A DNA stretch of 33,406 bases from positions 1 through 33,406 of the forward strand of contig CAMZLY010000168.1 of assembly GCA_947311825.1 (NCBI GenBank), given 5' to 3'. Below, in pieces: positions 28,439-33,406 of the stretch. The notes under the pieces are model-generated. The model saw only the letters and a program-made list of their open reading frames with translations, was not told the DNA's origin and made no database searches. Source of the stretch: an uncultured bacterium (GTDB lineage Bacteria > Verrucomicrobiota > Kiritimatiellia > UBA8416 > CAMZLY01). The translations under genes and the position numbers were made by a program. Each line of letters starts with the position of its first letter. The stretch's first letter is position 1.

Positions 28439-29194
28439 GTGTCGAACTGCTATTTTCAAATCATGCAAGAAAAACTAAAACCATTTAAAAAGACCGCGAA
28501 ACGACATCAACCAAAAGGGCTTCCTATACTTTATGAAGATCACGATATAATTGTCGTAAACAAGAGATGCGGTCTATTAACAATAAGTAACGATAACGTC
28601 AAGGAAAACACTGCATATTATATACTTAACGACTACGTTCGTAAAGGAAACTATAAATCAAGAAATAGAGTATTTATCGTACATCGGCTGGACAGGGATA
28701 CCTCTGGAGTTATCGTTTTTGCTAAAAACGAACAAAGCAAACGTTACCTGCAGGATCAATGGAAAAACTTTAGCAAAACGTACTATGCTGTAGTTCATGG
28801 AATATTATCAAAAAAAGAAAATATCATAACGTCATACCTCACAGAAAATAGTGCTCACAAGATGTACTCCATAAACGACCCTCAAAAAGGTAAGTTTGCA
28901 AAGACTGGCTACAAAGTAATAACAGAAACAAAAAAATATAGCCTCCTTGAAATATCGCTTTTTACCGGTAGAAAGAATCAAATACGTGCCCACCTTTCAG
29001 AACATGGCAACCCTATTGTTGGAGATAGAAGGTACGGAGAAAAAGAAGAAGGGAGTAGGAAACTAGCTCTTCACGCAGGGAATCTCACAATCTCACACCC
29101 CTATACAAAAAAAGATATGACATTTAACGCTGAAATTCCCACATACTTCAAAACGATGATGAAAGGACCTCATATTAAAAATAAAAAAGAATGA
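28439..29194 (+). CDS. RluA-family rRNA/tRNA pseudouridine synthase
   Basis: This is a pseudouridine synthase of the RluA family, converting selected uridines in rRNA or tRNA to pseudouridine. Key motifs are ILYEDHDIIVVNKRCGLLT, the catalytic HRLDRDTSGVIVFAKN (catalytic Asp near residue 85 from the first start), GRKNQIRAHLSEHGNPIVGDRRYG and LALHAGNL. There is no N-terminal S4 domain, as in RluA itself. GTG at 28439 (251 residues) or ATG at 28463 (243 residues) could be the start; neither has a clear ribosome site, and ATG looks more natural. It diverges from dinB. The exact RNA target is unknown. Confidence 0.92.
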   Translation: MSNCYFQIMQEKLKPFKKTAKRHQPKGLPILYEDHDIIVVNKRCGLLTISNDNVKENTAYYILNDYVRKGNYKSRNRVFIVHRLDRDTSGVIVFAKNEQSKRYLQDQWKNFSKTYYAVVHGILSKKENIITSYLTENSAHKMYSINDPQKGKFAKTGYKVITETKKYSLLEISLFTGRKNQIRAHLSEHGNPIVGDRRYGEKEEGSRKLALHAGNLTISHPYTKKDMTFNAEIPTYFKTMMKGPHIKNKKE

Positions 29195-29322
29195 TTGCAA
29201 TTTACACTGTCACATATCATAGTTATTCGCTGTTAGTCTGATTTGGCTAATACCGATTTGCATAGGTGTCATAATGTAGTATTCGGAGACAAACAATAAA
29301 TGACACACAAGGATATATCATT

Positions 29323-29619
29323 ATGGATATCTACGTCGGTAACCTACCATACTCAGCAAATGACCAAGCACTTGAAGAACTGTTTTCTCAACACGGAAAA
29401 GTAACTTCCGCTCGCGTTATAGCCGATAAATTCTCAGGGCAATCAAAAGGATTCGGATTCGTTGAAATGCCTGATAAAGCTGAAGCTGAAGCTGCAATAG
29501 CCGCAACAAACGAACAAGATTTCGATGGGCGCAATTTACGCGTCAATGAATCGAAACCAAAACCACCACGTAATGAAGGCGGTGGCGGACGTGATCGCGA
29601 GCGTAACAATCGCTGGTAG
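29323..29619 (+). CDS. Small RRM RNA-binding protein
   Basis: This is a 98-residue single-RRM RNA-binding protein, like the glycine-rich Rbp proteins of cyanobacteria and other bacteria. RNP2 is DIYVGNL near the N terminus and RNP1 is KGFGFVEM in mid-protein, with the aromatic contact residues in place. The C-terminal 20 residues are Gly/Arg/Asn-rich (EGGGGRDRERNNRW). AAGGA lies about 9 nt before the ATG. The gene is monocistronic: a strong terminator follows 25 bp after the stop. Members of this family are often cold-induced and may act with the DEAD-box helicase, but no evidence for that is visible here. Confidence 0.95.
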   Translation: MDIYVGNLPYSANDQALEELFSQHGKVTSARVIADKFSGQSKGFGFVEMPDKAEAEAAIAATNEQDFDGRNLRVNESKPKPPRNEGGGGRDRERNNRW

Positions 29620-29644
29620 ACGCATACATTCAAGAAACAAGACC

Positions 29645-29673
29645 AAAAAAGGCATGTTTCACATGCCTTTTTT
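29645..29673 (+). terminator. Intrinsic terminator of the RRM gene
   Basis: GGCATG-TTTCA-CATGCC (29651-29667) is followed by six T, and the stem extends through the flanking AAAAAA/TTTTTT. This is the clearest rho-independent terminator in the window and could work in both directions. Confidence 0.93.
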
Positions 29674-29685
29674 CTTTAATTAGGC

Positions 29686-29749
29686 GAGGTGCTTGCAAAA
29701 CTACTGTACGAGGCAATTCTTTGCATTTTAGGCGAGTAGATTCTACCTT
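29686..29749 (+). mobile_element. MITE-like element, right-truncated copy D
   Basis: This copy matches about the first 64 bp of the 166-bp element from GAGGTGCTTGCAAAACTA to TTCTACCTT. The internal hairpin GCAG-ATT-CTGC of other copies reads GTAG-ATT-CTAC here, a paired change that keeps base pairing. It lies 12 bp after the T run of the RRM terminator. Confidence 0.85.
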
Positions 29750-29802
29750 CAGGGCTCATGTGATTTAGCTAATAATATCCATTACATTACTCAGAATCAC
29801 TC

Positions 29803-29820
29803 AAAAATTATATAATTTTT
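29803..29820. promoter_or_regulatory. 18-bp AT-only palindrome containing TATAAT
   Basis: AAAAATTATATAATTTTT is a perfect 18-bp palindrome 61 bp before the HAD-like gene. It contains a consensus TATAAT (29811-29816), but no good -35 lies 17 bp upstream. A second candidate -10, TATAGT, is at 29828-29833. It is a possible promoter or operator of the downstream gene, but AT-rich sequence makes chance symmetry easier. Confidence 0.3.
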
Positions 29821-29881
29821 CTATTTATATAGTACAGTTTATTATGTATATTGCTAAGAAATTATGAGATCAAGGTAAATT

Positions 29882-30784
29882 ATGAGAAAAGAAACCGAAC
29901 CAATTAATTATGCTGTTGCCAATAGAGACCTGAAATATTACATTTTCGACTGGGATAACAATATACTCCACATGCCGACAAAAATCCATCTTGAGAAAAG
30001 GCAAGAAGACGGTACTTGGGTTCCGCACTCAGTATCAACGGCAACATTCAGTATTATACGATCTGATACAGAAAACTACCGACCGCCAGGTGGAGATTGG
30101 GACAATGCCTTTTCTGATTTCAGAGATATAGAAATAGCCGATCAAAATGTTTTTCTACGCGATACTAAAATTGCCGTTGATCTTGTTGTCAGCGAAAATG
30201 CCGAAGGTGCACCAAGCTTCTATCGATTTAAGCAAGCTCTTATTGAAGGTAGAATATTTGCAATTGTCACTGCTCGTGGACATAGCCCGGAAATTATCCG
30301 CAAAGGGGTAGAATATTTTATCGAACAAGTTCTAAATAAAGCTGAAAAAGAACAAATGATTAGAAACCTCAGGGGGTATTTAGAATGTTATGCACCGGAA
30401 GAGCAAAAAGAAACAGATGACGAGGTTCTGGACTTCTACCTTTCACAGAATAAATATCATGGCATTATGTCTCCACAGTTCAGAAAAATTATGGGACTGG
30501 AACCGGGCAGTTCGCCAAATACTGAAACAGGAAAGCAATTTGCCATTCATGACTTTCTGCAACATGTAATTGGAATCGCAAAATTACGTGACCTTAACAA
30601 ACCCATCAGTATCGGCTTTTCTGATGATGATGTCCAAAATGTTGAAGCGGTTGAAAGCTATATACGTAATAAATTAATTGCGGAATTTCCAAATGTGAAA
30701 TTTGTAGTCTATTACACCGATGATCCAAACACTATTGATGGTAGAAAAGTAGTTATAAATGGGCAGATGACGCTTGAATTTTAA
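29882..30784 (+). CDS. HAD-superfamily-like protein with large insert
   Basis: This is a 300-residue cytoplasmic protein that I read as a divergent HAD-fold hydrolase. Motif I is YIFDWDNNIL, with D23 and D25 as nucleophile and acid. Motif II is AIVTARGHS with T130. Motif IV is ISIGFSDDDVQN with D248-D250. Between motifs II and IV there is about 110 residues of mostly helical sequence, and between I and II about 100 residues containing TATFSIIRSDTENYRPPGGDWDN, so both cap regions are large. A motif III Lys is not obvious. HAD members are phosphatases or related phosphotransferases. The substrate here is unknown. AAGG precedes the ATG. The gene stands alone. Confidence 0.72.
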   Translation: MRKETEPINYAVANRDLKYYIFDWDNNILHMPTKIHLEKRQEDGTWVPHSVSTATFSIIRSDTENYRPPGGDWDNAFSDFRDIEIADQNVFLRDTKIAVDLVVSENAEGAPSFYRFKQALIEGRIFAIVTARGHSPEIIRKGVEYFIEQVLNKAEKEQMIRNLRGYLECYAPEEQKETDDEVLDFYLSQNKYHGIMSPQFRKIMGLEPGSSPNTETGKQFAIHDFLQHVIGIAKLRDLNKPISIGFSDDDVQNVEAVESYIRNKLIAEFPNVKFVVYYTDDPNTIDGRKVVINGQMTLEF

Positions 30785-30861
30785 GCACTTGGATTCTATA
30801 CTACTGAAGATGTATCGACATAAGAATCGTTTGGAAGTAACTCCTCAAAGAAGTATTTTAT

Positions 30862-30925
30862 GATCGGGAAGATTTACCGACCTACATATGGAACTAACAA
30901 AAGGGAGATCGGGAAGATTTACCGA
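30862..30925. repeat. 19-bp direct repeat pair in a convergent 3' region
   Basis: GATCGGGAAGATTTACCGA occurs at 30862-30880 and identically at 30907-30925, with starts 45 bp apart. Similar GGAAC words follow each copy (CATATGGAAC at 30885 and CATTTGGAAC at 30945). The repeat lies between the HAD-like gene and the convergent rhomboid gene, so it would be in the rhomboid mRNA tail. An open frame crosses it but overlaps rhomboid on the other strand and is not convincing. Confidence 0.7.
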
Positions 30926-30930
30926 GTGAG

Positions 30931-31635
30931 TTATCGAGAAGTTTCATTTGGAACAATTCGGATATTTTTTCTCCGAAAACGTGTATTAACACGGCGGCGT
31001 GAATTCCGATCACCTTTTGGGTGCCCCGACAATCTTATATTTCGTCCATAAAAATAGCCAGCTAATCCACCAGCCAAATGTGCAGCATGTGCAATATTAC
31101 CATCAGCCCCCATCAAAGCAAACACCGATACAACAGCCATACCTATTGCCATTACCCGTGCAGTCATAGTTATAGGAATAACAAAGAAAAGTAGAAGTGT
31201 AATCTTTCTGGCAGGAAACATTGCGGCAAAGGCTCCTATAATACCAAATATAGCACCCGATGCCCCCAAACAATAAGCCGGGCTGTTACCGCTAATAATA
31301 ATCCATCCTACCCCGCCCAATATACCGCATCCGAGATACAGAGAGAGAAAGCACCTTGCACCGAGCATTGATTCCATCTCTCTGCCGAACATAAATAAAA
31401 CTAACATATTTATAAAGAGATGAAAGATACTACCGTGCAGAAAAATATATGTTATCCCACGCCATAACTGCCAGTGTTGAATGGCATTACTATTTAAAGC
31501 AAACATTGTAGTAACATCAAACGGCAAAAAGGAACCTGATACTATCTGTAAAAGATATATACCTATGGTTGCAAGCAATAGTACTCGTGTTACCGGCGGC
31601 AGGTCAAAATCAAGTTCGGTATTATTATTCAGCAC
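30931..31635 (-). CDS. Rhomboid-family intramembrane serine protease
   Basis: This is a rhomboid protease of 234 residues that cleaves transmembrane substrates in the inner membrane. The catalytic Ser is S126 in CLGASGAIFG and the catalytic His is H186 in IAHAAHLAGGLAGY. HGSIFHLFINML supplies the loop-1 region and oxyanion residues, and six hydrophobic segments are visible. The C-terminal 35 residues are very basic. The start codon is GTG (31635), with AAGGG a few bases upstream. The start is 16 bp behind the TPR lipoprotein stop, so the two form an operon. Confidence 0.92.
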   Translation of the reverse strand: MLNNNTELDFDLPPVTRVLLLATIGIYLLQIVSGSFLPFDVTTMFALNSNAIQHWQLWRGITYIFLHGSIFHLFINMLVLFMFGREMESMLGARCFLSLYLGCGILGGVGWIIISGNSPAYCLGASGAIFGIIGAFAAMFPARKITLLLFFVIPITMTARVMAIGMAVVSVFALMGADGNIAHAAHLAGGLAGYFYGRNIRLSGHPKGDRNSRRRVNTRFRRKNIRIVPNETSR

Positions 31636-31651
31636 AAAACGCCCTTAATTG

Positions 31652-33205
31652 CTATTTAGAATTACCTTTTCCGGCAGGTAACTTTTTGATTTCTTTTGAT
31701 ATTAATGCATACTCTCTACTGTCAGGCTTAGCGATTGATAATGCTTGTGTAAAATAATCGGCGGCTTCTTCATAAGCTAATGTTGCTTCATTATTTTTGT
31801 CAATTGACTTGTAAAGGTCACCAATTCTAAGAGCATTCTGACCCAGCATCATTTCTTTGGAATAAATAAGACCAGTCGATGGATCAACTTCACCATCTTT
31901 ACCATATTTTATAACATCCATAAATGCACGGAAACCTGCAATAGCATCTTCAATACGACCTTCTTTAAGGGCTAAATGAGCCTTAACTTTATTCAAAGCC
32001 ATTTTATGCCAGTCTTCATCACGACCTTCAATACCAGCTTCAATATATTTTATTGAATTAGCGTAATCTTCCAGTAAAAAACTTCCATCCAGCTGTAAGG
32101 CACGAACAGAGTCCTTATCTTTTTCGCCTACAACAAGAATCAATGCATCACCAGTTGCCATCATTTTTGCTATCAGAGCCTTATCTTCCGTACCTGCTAC
32201 TTTATAAAACTGCATTACATATATGTGAGAAATATCAACAGGAGGAATCCCCATATTCATAAGCTTATTAATTCTATCAACAACAAGGTTGAATTTACCT
32301 CTCTTACTAGGTGACACAACCCAGTCTTTTGCTGCCAACTTCTTTGTCTGCGGCTTATCTTTAACATTCTCTAACACAAATAATGTTAATGCATCAGGAT
32401 CACCAGCTGTAGGGCGTGGTTTCTTTCTCATAGCCTTAAAGCTTGTTCCAGCATCTCTATCGGTCATCGAACTTAAATTTTTTCTAAAAAGAACCTCAGC
32501 CTCTTTTCTTTTATTCTTTGCCAACAAACTATTTATTTGTGCTGCAACAACAAACGAATCTAAGACACTATTACCTTCTGCGGCACTGCTAATACTATCC
32601 AATAATGCCTCTTCCCTATCATACATACCACTATTTATGAACAAATTAGAGAATCTAGTCATAATGTAAACAACATTCTGATCACTAACTTCACTTACAA
32701 TTGTAGGAATAAAAGCTATAAGCTCATCTAATTTGTTGCCCCTAAACAAAGATTCCATACGCCAAGAATAAACGGTTCCCAAAAACTCTTTGGGAACTTT
32801 TTTATCAACCAAGACTGCTGTCCATTCCAATAGATTATTTGTATCTGCATTACCTGCATAATATCGACAAACCTGCCCCAACCCATTCCTAAGATAACTA
32901 GGATTATTCTCGACAGCATTCAATATCAACTTCTTTGCATCTTCAACATTACCCATGCGCAAGGTTAAAACCATTAAGTTCTTAAATAAATCAGCATGTT
33001 TATCTTGAAAATTATCACTTTCTAATGCTTGTGTAATTTTATCAATAGCTTCATTTGTCTTATTATTTTCAAGATCAGAATATACTGTTTTATAAAACTC
33101 CTCCTCTGTCATATTTGTCAAAGATTTTTTTTCAACTTCCTTATTCTTTTTCCCGCATCCAACAACAAGAATACCAACCAAAACAACTAAAACTAAATTA
33201 CGCAT
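31652..33205 (-). CDS. TPR-repeat lipoprotein
   Basis: This is a 517-residue predicted lipoprotein with signal peptide MRNLVLVVLVGILVVGC and the modified Cys at 17. After a Lys/Glu-rich linker, the whole protein is helical, with tetratricopeptide-like units such as TNEAIDKITQAL near the N terminus, EGRIEDAIAGFRAFMDV, and GDLYKSIDKNNEATLAYEEAADYFTQAL near the C terminus. TPR arrays bind other proteins, and no enzymatic motif is present. A strong AGGAGA ribosome site lies just upstream of the ATG. It is followed 16 bp later by the rhomboid protease. A role as an envelope scaffold or rhomboid partner is only inference from the pairing. Confidence 0.88.
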   Translation of the reverse strand: MRNLVLVVLVGILVVGCGKKNKEVEKKSLTNMTEEEFYKTVYSDLENNKTNEAIDKITQALESDNFQDKHADLFKNLMVLTLRMGNVEDAKKLILNAVENNPSYLRNGLGQVCRYYAGNADTNNLLEWTAVLVDKKVPKEFLGTVYSWRMESLFRGNKLDELIAFIPTIVSEVSDQNVVYIMTRFSNLFINSGMYDREEALLDSISSAAEGNSVLDSFVVAAQINSLLAKNKRKEAEVLFRKNLSSMTDRDAGTSFKAMRKKPRPTAGDPDALTLFVLENVKDKPQTKKLAAKDWVVSPSKRGKFNLVVDRINKLMNMGIPPVDISHIYVMQFYKVAGTEDKALIAKMMATGDALILVVGEKDKDSVRALQLDGSFLLEDYANSIKYIEAGIEGRDEDWHKMALNKVKAHLALKEGRIEDAIAGFRAFMDVIKYGKDGEVDPSTGLIYSKEMMLGQNALRIGDLYKSIDKNNEATLAYEEAADYFTQALSIAKPDSREYALISKEIKKLPAGKGNSK

Positions 33206-33317
33206 TACTACTCTCCTTTTGAATTAATCTTAAAAACATACCAAACCATACATTATTTTCGTAAAACATCAATAATATAATAAAAAAATTAATAGAGAAA
33301 GAAAATTATTTCTTATA

Positions 33318-33406
33318 GAGGTGCTTGCAAAACTACTGTGCGAGGCAATTTTTTGTATTTTAGGCGAGCAGATTCTGCCTTTTGTGCAATTGGAGCATAC
33401 CCGTAG
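33318..33406 (+). mobile_element. MITE-like element, copy E, cut by window end
   Basis: This copy matches the first 89 bp of the 166-bp element, from GAGGTGCTTGCAAAACTA to CATACCCGTAG, and runs off the window. The four bases before it are TATA, which would be the target duplication if the copy is complete. It is about 110 bp upstream of the TPR lipoprotein start, so it is the only copy here near a 5' end of the gene visible in this window. Confidence 0.9.

Noticed and set aside
30860-31051. A 63-codon frame with a repeated IGKIYR peptide
   Set aside because: The peptide repeat is only the translation of the 19-bp DNA repeat. The rest overlaps rhomboid in antisense.

Overview
This is an AT-rich bacterial chromosome segment carrying about 24 protein genes, with no rRNA, tRNA or CRISPR array that I can see. 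Several proteins suggest a PVC-superphylum bacterium of the Lentisphaerota/Kiritimatiellota/Verrucomicrobiota type. These are a secreted protein with a Ca-binding DSDGD motif, an SHD1-domain membrane protein, a pseudopilin-like module ending in a CPDGGTYT...CS...GH signature, and a GHL10-type glycosidase. This assignment is inference from protein style, not a marker-gene result.

Layout, left to right: a secreted protein behind a large palindrome (204-1988); gyrB-gyrA (2287-7355); a reverse-strand pair of DEAD-box helicase then glycosidase-like protein (11134-7499); a plus-strand run of PLD lipoprotein, Rpn-type nuclease and HI0933/BaiN-type flavoprotein (11382-15512); a reverse pair of S8 protease then a kinase/glycosidase-fold fusion (19453-15553); a plus-strand series of nucleoside kinase, trmB, a secreted protein with a C-terminal pseudopilin-like module, a spermidine-synthase-like protein, an SHD1 membrane protein and rnhC (19786-26421); a reverse pair dinB-upp (28227-26414) diverging from an RluA-type pseudouridine synthase; an RRM protein with a clear terminator; a HAD-fold protein; and a reverse pair of TPR lipoprotein then rhomboid protease (33205-30931).

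Most genes are housekeeping functions: DNA topology, translesion synthesis, R-loop removal, RNA modification, and pyrimidine salvage (nucleoside kinase and upp). Scattered among them are envelope and secretion genes.

The most notable non-coding feature is a family of short non-autonomous elements. Two complete copies are exactly 166 bp, have near-identical 18-bp terminal inverted repeats (GAGGTGCTTGCAAAACTA against GAGGCACTTGCAAAACTA) and are flanked by different perfect 4-bp target duplications (CGTA and AAGA). Two truncated copies, one copy cut by the window edge and two or three isolated ends are also present. Most copies sit directly behind stop codons, and in two genes the element tip supplies part of the stop codon. 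Other unexplained structures are a 24-bp palindrome, a 19-bp inverted repeat, two sets of 18-19 bp direct repeats, and two unusual domain fusions.
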